DNA of 64,000 nt from Psychrobacter sp. 1044 (GTDB lineage: Bacteria; Pseudomonadota; Gammaproteobacteria; Pseudomonadales; Moraxellaceae): assembly GCF_904846525.1 (NCBI RefSeq), contig NZ_CAJHAZ010000010.1:62001-126000 (forward strand), read 5' to 3'. The translations under genes and the position numbers were made by a program. The notes below the pieces were generated by a model that had not been told where the DNA came from, did no database searches, and saw nothing but the letters and a program-made list of their open reading frames with translations. The stretch's first letter is position 1. Every line of letters begins with the position of its first letter. Below, piece after piece: positions 9,536 through 18,112 of the stretch.

Positions 9536-10585
9536 ATGTCTATTATTTTATTGCCTAACCGCTCTACTCCTTTTTTCAAACGCTCTTTACTGACTGCTAT
9601 GATGACCGCACTGGTTGCTACGATCAGTGTGACAGGTTGTAGCTCACCTGAATCTAACGACTCCGAGCCCGCTGACGCTAAGACTGAAAATCAAACAGCA
9701 GATCATGCCTCGAATGTCGCTAATAACGATGCGGTCTCTGTTGAAAAAATCACGGTCGACACGGTAAAAGGTAATGTCGACTTGGCAATGAATCCATCGC
9801 CGTTGGTGGTCTATGATATGACATTGATGCAGGATTTGGCCGCGCTTGATGTTGCTGTCGATGGCATGCCAAGCGGTCTAAAATTAGACAATTTACACTC
9901 TAAAACACAGCCTGAACCAAAAACAGTCGGCACCGTATTTGAGCCATATCTTGAGGCGTTGAACGCGATGCAGCCGCAAGCTATCTTGGTCGGCTCACGC
10001 ATGGCAGAAAAATATGATGCGCTATCCAGTATTGCGCCAACGCTCGACATGACGATTGATACGGCAAATATCTATGAATCGAGCAAGCAGCGTTTGCATG
10101 ATTTGGGTGCATTGTTCGGTAAAAGTGCTCAAGCAGCGAAACTGCAAGGCAATATCGACGGGCTCATTGATGAGACTAAAACATTAACCAAAGATAAAGG
10201 TAAAGGCTTAGTGGTCATGGTCAATGGCAATAAGCTGTCTGCCTACGGCGACAAATCACGCTACGGTTTCATCCATACCGTGCTGGATATTCCAATGGCA
10301 GATGACCAAATCGCCGATGCGCGCCACGGTCAGCCAATCTCGTTTGAATACATACAAAAAACCAATCCAGACTGGTTATTCGTCGTCGATCGCAGTGCCG
10401 CCATTGGTGAAGATGGTGCTGGTGCCAAAGCCGTATTGGACAATCCATTGGTCGCGCAAACCAACGCATGGAGTAAAAATCAAGTGGTTTACCTTAGCCC
10501 AGACTCATATCTTGCCTTTGGCGGTTATTATCAATGGATGCAGGATTTGACGACCATTAAAGAGGCTTTTGCTAACGCTAAATAG
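9536..10585 (+). CDS. Siderophore ABC transporter, substrate-binding lipoprotein (FatB/CeuE/VctP type)
   Basis: The protein captures a ferric siderophore in the periplasm and delivers it to the two permeases encoded next. Its signal peptide ends in a lipobox (SVTGC), so it is membrane-tethered. The mature part has the two-lobed class III binding protein layout: the first lobe includes VVYDMTLMQDLAALDV and AILVGSRMAEKYDALSSIAP, a long connecting helix follows near residue 200, and the second lobe ends with WSKNQVVYLSPDSYLAFGG. This pattern resembles CeuE, VctP, FatB and YclQ, which bind catecholate or mixed catecholate siderophores; the ligand here is inferred only. Three further ABC genes follow on the same strand, and a Fur-like site precedes it. 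Confidence 0.88.
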   Translation: MSIILLPNRSTPFFKRSLLTAMMTALVATISVTGCSSPESNDSEPADAKTENQTADHASNVANNDAVSVEKITVDTVKGNVDLAMNPSPLVVYDMTLMQDLAALDVAVDGMPSGLKLDNLHSKTQPEPKTVGTVFEPYLEALNAMQPQAILVGSRMAEKYDALSSIAPTLDMTIDTANIYESSKQRLHDLGALFGKSAQAAKLQGNIDGLIDETKTLTKDKGKGLVVMVNGNKLSAYGDKSRYGFIHTVLDIPMADDQIADARHGQPISFEYIQKTNPDWLFVVDRSAAIGEDGAGAKAVLDNPLVAQTNAWSKNQVVYLSPDSYLAFGGYYQWMQDLTTIKEAFANAK

Positions 10586-10617
10586 ATGATGCGTTAAATG
10601 AGCGTCATTCATTTTTA

Positions 10618-10643
10618 GGCAACTGTCATCACTGTCAGTTGCC
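10618..10643 (+). terminator. Intra-operon hairpin
   Basis: GGCAACTG at 10618-10625 pairs with CAGTTGCC at 10636-10643 around a 10-nt loop, between the binding-protein gene and the first permease gene. There is no T-run. Such hairpins often stabilise the upstream mRNA so that more binding protein than permease is made; that role is inferred. Confidence 0.55.
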
Positions 10644-10670
10644 AACCCTCACTTTAAGCCAGTAGCTGAT

Positions 10671-11771
10671 ATGCCGTTATTTTCCTCTCGTGCGCAGACC
10701 AGCGTCAAAGCCCGCCCTACTTTACCAGCCGCATCAACGAGTTGGCAAAAAAGCGCAAGCCGTGGTCTAAGTTCTAAAAATCGCCGTGCTTCTATACCGC
10801 CGTGGCTCATCAACACGGGCAGCCTCATTATTATGGGGCTTTTGGTGTTATTAAGCTTATCAATTGGTGTGGCTGATTTTTCGTGGTCAGGTATATTTCA
10901 CAGCCTTATCAACCATAGCGCCAACTCCGACAGCTCACTGCTACTGGTCAGTCGCCTACCGCGTACCATCGCTATTATCTTGACCGGTGTTTCCATGGCA
11001 GTTGCTGGGATGATTATTCAAGTGGTGCTCAAAAACCGCTTCGTTGAGCCATCGATGGTCGGTGCAACTCAAAGCGCCGCACTGGGATTACTGGTGGTTA
11101 GCCTACTATTTCCAGCCAGTGCGCTCATTGTCAAAATGGGTGTAGCTACCATCGCCGCGGTATTTGGCATGATGCTGTTTATGCTACTGATTCATCGTAT
11201 TCCGCCGACGGATTTTTTGATGATCCCACTGATTGGTATCGTCTTTGGCGGTATCATTGAGGCAGTGACGACTTTTATCGCCTATCAAACAGAATCGTTA
11301 CAGATGCTCAGCGTCTGGCAATTTGGTGATTTCTCTGGCGTCTTAGCAGGTCGTTACGAGCTGCTGTGGCTGACAGGCGGACTGTGCGTGCTGGCGTATA
11401 TCATTGCTGACAAACTGACTATCGTCGGTTTGGGTGACAATATCGCGCTCAATTTAGGCATCAGCAAACGACAAGTGACATGGGTTGGCGTTGGCATGGT
11501 GGCGATGATGAGTGCGGTTGTCGTTGTCACCGTTGGCATGATTCCTTTTATTGGTTTGGTCGTGCCTAATATCGTCAGCCGATTGATGGGGGATAAATTG
11601 CGCCGTAGCTTACCAGCGGTGGCATTATTGGGCGCTTCGGCAGTGCTATTGTGCGATATTATTGGACGCTCGATTCGCTATCCATTTGAAGTGCCTGTGG
11701 CGACGGTTTTTGGGGTGGTCGGTACGGTACTGTTTTTATGGCTATTATTACGTGCGCCTGCTGAACAATAA
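10671..11771 (+). CDS. Siderophore ABC transporter permease 1 (FecCD family)
   Basis: This is one of the two inner-membrane subunits that form the channel for the ferric siderophore. The 366-residue protein has a basic, poorly conserved cytoplasmic N-terminus of about 45 residues, then the usual run of roughly nine to ten hydrophobic helices. Family signatures are visible: RLPRTIAIILTGVSMAVAGM near residue 100, then the coupling helix region LGISKRQVTWVGVGM and GMIPFIGLVVPNIVSRLMG for contact with the ATPase. The Met at 10671 lacks a strong ribosome-binding site, and a later start is possible, which would shorten the basic N-terminus. It is the second gene of the four-gene import operon. Confidence 0.9.
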   Translation: MPLFSSRAQTSVKARPTLPAASTSWQKSASRGLSSKNRRASIPPWLINTGSLIIMGLLVLLSLSIGVADFSWSGIFHSLINHSANSDSSLLLVSRLPRTIAIILTGVSMAVAGMIIQVVLKNRFVEPSMVGATQSAALGLLVVSLLFPASALIVKMGVATIAAVFGMMLFMLLIHRIPPTDFLMIPLIGIVFGGIIEAVTTFIAYQTESLQMLSVWQFGDFSGVLAGRYELLWLTGGLCVLAYIIADKLTIVGLGDNIALNLGISKRQVTWVGVGMVAMMSAVVVVTVGMIPFIGLVVPNIVSRLMGDKLRRSLPAVALLGASAVLLCDIIGRSIRYPFEVPVATVFGVVGTVLFLWLLLRAPAEQ

Positions 11772-11887
11772 AATAACTCGCTATAAAGTTTTTTATTCAT
11801 AATGACTGATTAAACCTCTTTGCCTCTTCTCTTTCTTTTATCGTTGTTTTGTCTGATTAGATAAGCCTAGCACTATAGGATTTACGC

Positions 11888-12949
11888 ATGTTTTCACCGT
11901 CTAAGCCTAGCGCCGCAGCCAATAACACTCTAGATGACAGTGCTTCAGAAAATAACGACAAAACTACTTTTGGACAAAGTTGTCTTGCGCGACTCTGGAC
12001 ATTTATAGTCAGTCACCCAAAATCCATAGCCGCTATCATATTGCTGATCTCAGCCATCCTATTTTTGACAGTCAATGTCAACGGCCATTGGGACTTTGCG
12101 CTACCACTTCGAGGTAAGAAATTACTGGCGTTAATGGTCGTCGGTTATGCGATTGGCGTATCGACCTTATTGTTTCAAACCTTGACCCACAACCCTATCC
12201 TGACGCCATCACTGTTGGGTTTTGACTCGCTATACGTTTTATTACAAAGCCTGTTGGTTTTCTTTTTGGGTGCAATAAGTTTTACCAGTATCAATCCTCT
12301 TGCCAAATTCACCCTTGAAATTGTTTTAATGTTTGGCGCGTCATTATTATTATTTAAGCTGCTGTTTTCAAAAAGCAGTCAAGATTTGACACGACTAATA
12401 TTGGTCGGCGTTATCTTTGGGGTATTGTTTCGTAGCTTATCAGCCCTGATTGCCAGATTGATCAATCCTGATGATTTCGTCGTCGTGCAATCTGCCAGTT
12501 ACGCGCAATTTAATACGGTCAATCCGCAGCTGCTTGGTATCAGCATTGTTATCTGTGCCATTAGCGCGCTATTTATCTGGCGCTGGCGTTATCAATGTGA
12601 CGTATTGATGCTTGGCAAATCACAAGCCATTAACCTCGGTATCAATTATCAACGCCTAGCGTTTGGACTATTAACGGTCATTGCGGTATTGGTCGCCACG
12701 GCAACCTCATTGGTCGGTCCAGTGACTTTCTTTGGTCTGTTAGTTTGTGCGCTAACCAATCGTATCGCTCGCCATATGTATCACAGCGAGCGTCTGATAT
12801 TGGTCTGTTTGGTGGCGATGATTTGCTTGGTACTCGGTCAGACGATATTTGAGCAACTATTGGGCATGGCAGGGGTACTATCGGTGGTCATTGAATTGGC
12901 TGGTGGTTTGGTATTCTTAATATTGATTTTTATGACTCAGCGTCGTTAA
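11888..12949 (+). CDS. Siderophore ABC transporter permease 2 (FecCD family)
   Basis: This is the partner permease of the importer. The 353-residue protein has a polar N-terminal tail of about 45 residues and then a FecCD-type membrane domain, with LLFQTLTHNPILTPSLLGFDSLYVL near the first periplasmic turn and the cytoplasmic coupling segment LGINYQRLAFGLL. It is more diverged than permease 1, as is usual for the second permease of CeuC/VctG/YclO systems. The gene lies 116 bp after permease 1 and 100 bp before the ATPase gene on the same strand. Confidence 0.88.
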   Translation: MFSPSKPSAAANNTLDDSASENNDKTTFGQSCLARLWTFIVSHPKSIAAIILLISAILFLTVNVNGHWDFALPLRGKKLLALMVVGYAIGVSTLLFQTLTHNPILTPSLLGFDSLYVLLQSLLVFFLGAISFTSINPLAKFTLEIVLMFGASLLLFKLLFSKSSQDLTRLILVGVIFGVLFRSLSALIARLINPDDFVVVQSASYAQFNTVNPQLLGISIVICAISALFIWRWRYQCDVLMLGKSQAINLGINYQRLAFGLLTVIAVLVATATSLVGPVTFFGLLVCALTNRIARHMYHSERLILVCLVAMICLVLGQTIFEQLLGMAGVLSVVIELAGGLVFLILIFMTQRR

Positions 12950-13049
12950 TACCACGCTTATCTAATAATCATTGACCTAGTAGCCAATCATCTAAAAACC
13001 ATTGATATAGTAATGAAAAATCAGATCCTTTGTAAAAATAAGAACCACT

Positions 13050-13820
13050 ATGATTAAACTCAATAACATCTCGCACCATATTGGCAAACAGCAAATTCTT
13101 CATAACATTACATTGTCGTTACCAAGCGCCCAAGTGATTGCCCTGATTGGTCCCAATGGCGCGGGTAAATCTACTTTATTTTCGGTCATGGCACGCTTGC
13201 AACCGCTACAGTCGGGACAGGTCAGTTTTGCCGTAGATAATGAGGAACGTGATATTGTTAGCTGTCATGCGCGAACCTTGTCCAAAACTGTGGCGATGCT
13301 TGGACAAGACAACCAAGTACAAGGGCGATTGCGCGTACATGAGCTGCTGATGTTTGGTCGTTACCCTTATCATCAAGGACAGCCGACGGCTGATGATCAG
13401 CAAAAAGTGCAAGAAATTATCGAACGTTTTGAGCTTGCGCCATTAGCCGAGCGTTTTTTATCGACACTATCGGGTGGTCAGCGTCAGCGGGTGTTAATTG
13501 CGATGATTGTTTGCCAAGATACGCCGTATTTATTACTCGATGAGCCGCTCAATAATTTGGATATGTATCATGCTGGTCGCCTGATGCGTGAGCTGCGTGA
13601 GTTAAGCCATAGCCAGCAAAAAACGGTGGTCATAGTGCTGCACGATATCAATCAAGCCGCACAATTTGCCGATACCGTGGTCACTATGAAAGAGGGTCAG
13701 GTGATGGCTGTCGGTCAACCTGCAGAGGTCATCACCCAAGCAACCATGAAGGATCTGTATAACGTCGATGTTACCGTGCTCAGTCATCAAGGTCGCCCAG
13801 TGATTGTCGATGCGGTTTAA
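13050..13820 (+). CDS. Siderophore ABC transporter ATP-binding protein
   Basis: The 256-residue cytoplasmic ATPase drives the importer. All nucleotide-binding elements are present: Walker A (GPNGAGKST), Q-loop region (AMLGQDNQV), ABC signature (LSGGQRQR), Walker B (YLLLDEP) and H-loop (IVLHDINQA). The layout matches FepC/CeuD/VctC/YclP. It closes the operon and runs convergently into the PepSY gene with only 25 bp between the stop codons. Confidence 0.93.
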   Translation: MIKLNNISHHIGKQQILHNITLSLPSAQVIALIGPNGAGKSTLFSVMARLQPLQSGQVSFAVDNEERDIVSCHARTLSKTVAMLGQDNQVQGRLRVHELLMFGRYPYHQGQPTADDQQKVQEIIERFELAPLAERFLSTLSGGQRQRVLIAMIVCQDTPYLLLDEPLNNLDMYHAGRLMRELRELSHSQQKTVVIVLHDINQAAQFADTVVTMKEGQVMAVGQPAEVITQATMKDLYNVDVTVLSHQGRPVIVDAV

Positions 13821-13845
13821 GTACAGCATATCTTATAGTTGCTCT

Positions 13846-15255
13846 TTAATGGCTGGTTTCGCGTAATCGCTTCAAAGAGTTGTCTTTAACCGTCAATTTT
13901 TGCCTTTGCTTTAACCGACTTTGACGCCCTTTGACCCACAGATAAACACCTGTGCCAGACAATACCGCCACGGCTAACCCCGTCAATGCTAAAAATATTT
14001 GATACAATAAATGACCTACGCCATGGCTGATATGACCCATGTGTAGCGTTGCCATCCATTGATCAGCTTGATTACCAAATGAGCTTTGATACCCAAAATT
14101 AACACGCTCGACATTGCCTGTTGCGGCGTCAACCGTGATAGATGACGCACCGCCTTTTTTACCGATATCTTTATTGGTTTTAAAGCGCATTTGCCATTGA
14201 TTGTCCTCTTCTACCCAACGCACTCCCAATAGCTGCTGGACGCTGACGCCATTTTTTTGCGCGGCGATCTCTGCCTGCCTGCTTAAATAAGCAATACTAT
14301 TAGCCTTGTCTACCTTATTAGTACTGTTCATATTAGTGCCAATAGTAGTCGCCTCATCACTACTAGATTCAGTATTTATCGCAGGCTTATTTTGTTTCTT
14401 TTCTTTGCCTTCATCTCTACCTTCAAGTCCTACTAGCGCTTGCATTACAGGCTGATATACCGATTTTAAATTAAAACCAACACTCGACCACGCAATGACA
14501 AACAATATGAGCCAGAGCCATAAGCCAAACGCATGATGCAAATCATAATTGAGCTTAAAAGTATTGGTCTTACGGCGGATTTTCCAAGCAGGTAGCCAGC
14601 GTTTAAAAAATGAAGCGCGGGGTTTGCCAGATGATTTTCTCAATGCGGTTTGTTGAGATTTATTGGCATTAACTGCTCTTGGAAAGGTTAAATAAAAGCC
14701 AATAAAGCAATTAATCGTCCAGATTAAAGACACGATACCCAGTATTAATTTGCCGATATCACCTAGCAATAAATCTCGGTGCAACCAGAATACCTTGTAC
14801 ATCGTATTGCGCCATGCCCACACCTCTTTATCACGTGTACCGATGATTTCACTCGTAAAGGGATTGACATAGACTTCTTGAAATGGGGCTTTAGGAGCAT
14901 TATCTGCTGCCTGACCTCGCGTTCTATCTACCGAAAAAACCGCTGATTTATTCAGCTCTACTGACGTTGGCATACTAGAAAATTGATACTGTGGATAGGC
15001 GCTGATAACAGCATCATGCAGTGAGGCGATCGGTAGTGGCGGCTTGTGTTGCGCCTCAATATTTGCCAGCTTGTGATTGAACACATCATCTAGCTCATCA
15101 TGAAACGCCAATAGCGTGCCCGTGATACCAGCAATGATCAAAAAAGCTGCCATCGCAAGCCCAGTATAGCGATGAATCCATAAGCAGCTCTGACGCAACG
15201 TAAGGGGAAATAAAGTCATTAGTATTGGTTTTTTATTCATCGTTTCTTTATTCAT
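13846..15255 (-). CDS. PepSY-associated transmembrane protein (PiuB-like)
   Basis: The 469-residue inner-membrane protein belongs to the PepSY TM helix family, often iron-regulated and placed beside siderophore or heme receptors; some members are thought to reduce or release ferric siderophores. The first helix follows IHRYTGLAMAAFLIIAGITG, the next appear near VFWLHRDLLLGDIGKLILG and HHAFGLWLWLILFVIAWS, and a last helix lies near LYQIFLALTGLAVAVLSG. Conserved histidines (IHRYTG, WLHRD, LHHAFG, HMGHISHGVGH) fit heme or metal coordination. A low-complexity polar insert (about residues 295-330) separates the helices. An in-frame Met at residue 6 is an alternative start. It lies downstream of the TonB-dependent receptor on the same strand. 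Confidence 0.85.
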   Translation of the reverse strand: MNKETMNKKPILMTLFPLTLRQSCLWIHRYTGLAMAAFLIIAGITGTLLAFHDELDDVFNHKLANIEAQHKPPLPIASLHDAVISAYPQYQFSSMPTSVELNKSAVFSVDRTRGQAADNAPKAPFQEVYVNPFTSEIIGTRDKEVWAWRNTMYKVFWLHRDLLLGDIGKLILGIVSLIWTINCFIGFYLTFPRAVNANKSQQTALRKSSGKPRASFFKRWLPAWKIRRKTNTFKLNYDLHHAFGLWLWLILFVIAWSSVGFNLKSVYQPVMQALVGLEGRDEGKEKKQNKPAINTESSSDEATTIGTNMNSTNKVDKANSIAYLSRQAEIAAQKNGVSVQQLLGVRWVEEDNQWQMRFKTNKDIGKKGGASSITVDAATGNVERVNFGYQSSFGNQADQWMATLHMGHISHGVGHLLYQIFLALTGLAVAVLSGTGVYLWVKGRQSRLKQRQKLTVKDNSLKRLRETSH

Positions 15256-15323
15256 TGGTTATTTTTATTGGTATTTAAAAAAAGTTGTAATTGCTATCAC
15301 ATGCTTCGCCATTTACTGACCAT

Positions 15324-15358
15324 AAAAAAGCCAGCTATCCTATACAGACAGCTGGCCC
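15324..15358 (-). terminator. Terminator after the TonB-dependent receptor gene
   Basis: Read on the minus strand, a GCCAGCTGTC...GATAGCTGGC type hairpin (arms at about 15350-15356 and 15330-15336) is followed by a run of six T. It lies 29 bp after the receptor stop codon and before the PepSY gene, so readthrough into PepSY may be limited. Confidence 0.8.
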
Positions 15359-15386
15359 TTTCATCTATCATCAAGTGACAATAAGA

Positions 15387-17456
15387 TTAGAACTGATACG
15401 TCAATGACGCTTTGATATTACGACCTTTCTCAAAGTCAGTAGCAACATCATCAATCGGATTTAGACGAGATGAGTGGCTCGCATAAGCTTCATCAAAAAG
15501 ATTATAAACGCCAAGCGTGGCTTTTAATCCATCAACTTGTTTTGGCGAATAGTTCATAAAGATATCATGAACATTATAGCTTGGTTTTTCAATCTCATTT
15601 TCAGACGTATTCGGCATCACTGAAGCAACATACGTACTGCGCCAGCCGATATCTGTGGTCTCTGTTGGGGCATAAGCCAGATTGACCATATATTTATCGC
15701 CTGATTCTGAGCTGCTTCCAGTCACTGAAGGAATGCTGTAGCCCGTTTTTTCACCTTCGCTGCGTGCGCGTGAATAGCTCAAACCCATACTAAAGTTATT
15801 CATTTTATAGTCGGCAGCGAGCTCAACCCCTTTAATTTTAAAATCTTCATCTTTATTGATGACGCCTTGACATTCACCACCTAATTGTCCAGTGACACAG
15901 TCTAAGCCAACGCGAGTTCCGCCGGAACGAACAAATTCGATGTAGTTTTCGATATCAGTTTCAAAGTACTTACCGCTTAGTTGTAGTGCATCACCGGCTA
16001 CCGTTAGATCGCGTAACGTTGTAACGATACCTACTTCAGCGTTAGACCCTTCTTCTGCTTTTAAGTCATTATTAACGTAAGTTTTGTCACCATTTGAATT
16101 AAAAATGGTTTGGCTTAAGTCAGGACCATTAAATAACTGCGTGTAGCTGGCAAATACTTGCGTCAATGGTGCAATCTCATAGCTTGCGGCAAGTGCACCA
16201 ACGACATTATCATAGGTTTTGCCACCAGAGATAAACTCAGGAGATTTGTAGCGGTCATAACGCACACCAGGTGTTAAAGTGAGCTTACCATTTTTCCATT
16301 GGTCTTCTAGATATACTGATGTATTGGTTGCCTCGTCTGACCCTGCTTTGACGAAGTCGCGCTCCATCTCCGATTCTTTTTTGTAGTGCTCAATCCCAGA
16401 GATAAGCTTGTGTGTGCCAACATTCGTAGCAATGTCACTGGTGTTTTGGATTTTTGCGCCTGTGGTTTGAACTTCAGCGTTAAAATCAAAACCTGGATCA
16501 TTGATATAATCAGAATCACGCAAAATGCGAGTTTTGGTTTGATACACGTTGGTATCTACATCAATCAGGGGGTTACTAGGATTAAAGCTATAATCAATAC
16601 CATAAGTATCGCGCTTCACCTGTTGCGGAATTGGAGGCTCAGAGCGGCTAGGGAAGTCTGGACGGAATGGGAAAATACCTTTCTTTTCAGTTTGGCTGAA
16701 ATTTGCGCCAATATGATGGTCATCGGCAATATAAGCACCCGCCTTTAATAGGATGCTTTCAGTTTTACTGTCTTCAAACAGCTCACGACCGTTACCATCT
16801 TCGCCAGAATCGCTATCGCGCTTGCCATAGTAAGCCAGTAAGTCAACATTGTCGGTTGGTGCGGCATATACAGTCGTTGACGTTAGTAGCTCGTCATTAT
16901 TACTGGCATAGCCTGCGTGAACTTTCGCTCCTATTCTTTGACCCGGTTTCAGCAAATCCACTGCATCAACGGTTTTAAAAGCCACCGCCCCGCCAATGGC
17001 ATCGTTACCTAGCGTCACTGAGTTATTACCGACTGCCACATCTGCTTGCTTAAGCAAGTCAGGGTCAATAGTAATGTCACCCATATGATAAAAAAGTTTG
17101 CCTTCTTGACGCGCCCCATCGATAGTGACTTTTAGGTTGCTGTCTTCAAGACCACGAATACGAATACGCTGATTGACCGCAGAGGTACCACCTACCGTAA
17201 CTCCAGGAACAACATTCAAAAAATCGCTTAAATGGCTGGCTTGCTGCGCTGGCGTATAGTCTTCTATGTAAACAGAATCGGTTTGCACTTTATCACGTAC
17301 TGAGCTATTGGCTGTCACCGTAATGGTCTGCAACGTGGTGCTTGGCATGTCTTCTGCAGGTGCTGCACTGACTGCTTGTGACCATAATACCGCTGCCACG
17401 CCCATGGACAATACCGTCATTTGACTAGATAGTTTTGATAACTTTACTTCACGCAT
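15387..17456 (-). CDS. TonB-dependent outer-membrane receptor (heme or siderophore type)
   Basis: This is an outer-membrane beta-barrel that imports an iron complex using energy from TonB. The 689-residue protein has a cleavable signal peptide ending AVSAAPA, a TonB box-like segment (LQTITVTAN), a plug domain with VVPGVTVGG, RIRIRGLEDSNLKVTIDGARQ and LGNDAIGGAVAFKT, and a barrel ending in the required aromatic residue (LTYQF). The plug resembles the hemoglobin/heme/transferrin receptor group, but the neighbouring ABC importer is of catecholate-siderophore type, so the ligand is uncertain. A Fur-like site lies about 160 bp upstream. The PepSY gene follows on the same strand. Confidence 0.9.
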   Translation of the reverse strand: MREVKLSKLSSQMTVLSMGVAAVLWSQAVSAAPAEDMPSTTLQTITVTANSSVRDKVQTDSVYIEDYTPAQQASHLSDFLNVVPGVTVGGTSAVNQRIRIRGLEDSNLKVTIDGARQEGKLFYHMGDITIDPDLLKQADVAVGNNSVTLGNDAIGGAVAFKTVDAVDLLKPGQRIGAKVHAGYASNNDELLTSTTVYAAPTDNVDLLAYYGKRDSDSGEDGNGRELFEDSKTESILLKAGAYIADDHHIGANFSQTEKKGIFPFRPDFPSRSEPPIPQQVKRDTYGIDYSFNPSNPLIDVDTNVYQTKTRILRDSDYINDPGFDFNAEVQTTGAKIQNTSDIATNVGTHKLISGIEHYKKESEMERDFVKAGSDEATNTSVYLEDQWKNGKLTLTPGVRYDRYKSPEFISGGKTYDNVVGALAASYEIAPLTQVFASYTQLFNGPDLSQTIFNSNGDKTYVNNDLKAEEGSNAEVGIVTTLRDLTVAGDALQLSGKYFETDIENYIEFVRSGGTRVGLDCVTGQLGGECQGVINKDEDFKIKGVELAADYKMNNFSMGLSYSRARSEGEKTGYSIPSVTGSSSESGDKYMVNLAYAPTETTDIGWRSTYVASVMPNTSENEIEKPSYNVHDIFMNYSPKQVDGLKATLGVYNLFDEAYASHSSRLNPIDDVATDFEKGRNIKASLTYQF

Positions 17457-17616
17457 AACACACTCACCTTATGGACTATCACAAATTAGAATTTTTAAGA
17501 GCTATTTACTGTTGAGCACAGATTGTGGCAGTTGCACCGCTTATTATTGAAAACCATTTTTTAGACGATTGGAGTCTTGACAAAGCCAAAGTCTTTCATA
17601 CGAATAACAATGTTAA

Positions 17617-17631
17617 TGATAATTGTTAGCA
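17617..17631. promoter_or_regulatory. Fur box upstream of the TonB-dependent receptor
   Basis: The 15-mer TGATAATTGTTAGCA matches the 7-1-7 Fur consensus at 12 of 14 defined positions and lies about 160 bp ahead of the receptor start. Confidence 0.7.
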
Positions 17632-17755
17632 TTTAAATAATGAGAGGCATAATAACGAAGTATTAACAATTTGGCAATAATTAATGCGAGAAATTTAATA
17701 TTAAAAAATAGCGCTAAATCTGGCTGGCTTATTCCGTTTTGTTGCTTACTGTTTT

Positions 17756-17807
17756 TAGACGAGTAGAAATAGCGAGCAAACCAAATCCGCTGCGCTATGT
17801 TCGTCTA
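17756..17807. repeat. Imperfect long hairpin
   Basis: TAGACGA (17756-17762) pairs with TCGTCTA (17801-17807), and the inner ATAGCG (17769-17774) pairs with CGCTAT (17793-17798) around an 18-nt loop. It could be a terminator-like structure, a decayed repeat element or a structured RNA. No T-run follows. Confidence 0.45.
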
Positions 17808-17893
17808 ATAGACTGTTATTATTTAAGAAATAAAGCCATCAACATGAAAAAAAACATTGCAATAGCCAACCCTTTCACTATACCCTTATATAG

Positions 17894-17910
17894 TTGACCA
17901 ATTAGTCAGG
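17894..17910. promoter_or_regulatory. RutR-type operator 1, ahead of the NCS2 permease
   Basis: TTGACCAATTAGTCAGG resembles the RutR site TTGACCAnnTGGTCAA and is nearly identical to the second copy at 20472-20488. Both copies also share the following TTTAA. It lies about 200 bp ahead of the permease start. Confidence 0.7.
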
Positions 17911-18112
17911 TTTAAACCTACGACTATTAGTCATATTGATAAATAATAGCTAGCTGCTGATATTTATTAGCACAAGGATAAGTGCGACTCTTTGTGAGAC
18001 AACTAAGCAATATGAAGATAAACGGTGTGTCGATATCCATCTCTAAACTCATCACACTGCTTAGCTCTCTCCACAGAGCTTGGACTAAAAGTCACTTTAG
18101 GAGGAAGCCAAG

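Larger units (their letters stand above)
17457..18112. promoter_or_regulatory. Control region between the iron receptor and the purine permease
   Basis: The 656-bp AT-rich spacer has no plausible gene. It holds a Fur-like box, a long imperfect hairpin and a RutR-type operator, each listed separately, and must carry divergent promoters for the receptor (minus) and the NCS2 permease (plus). A small extra palindrome, GACTATTAGTC, lies at 17922-17932 just after the RutR-type site. Confidence 0.6.
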
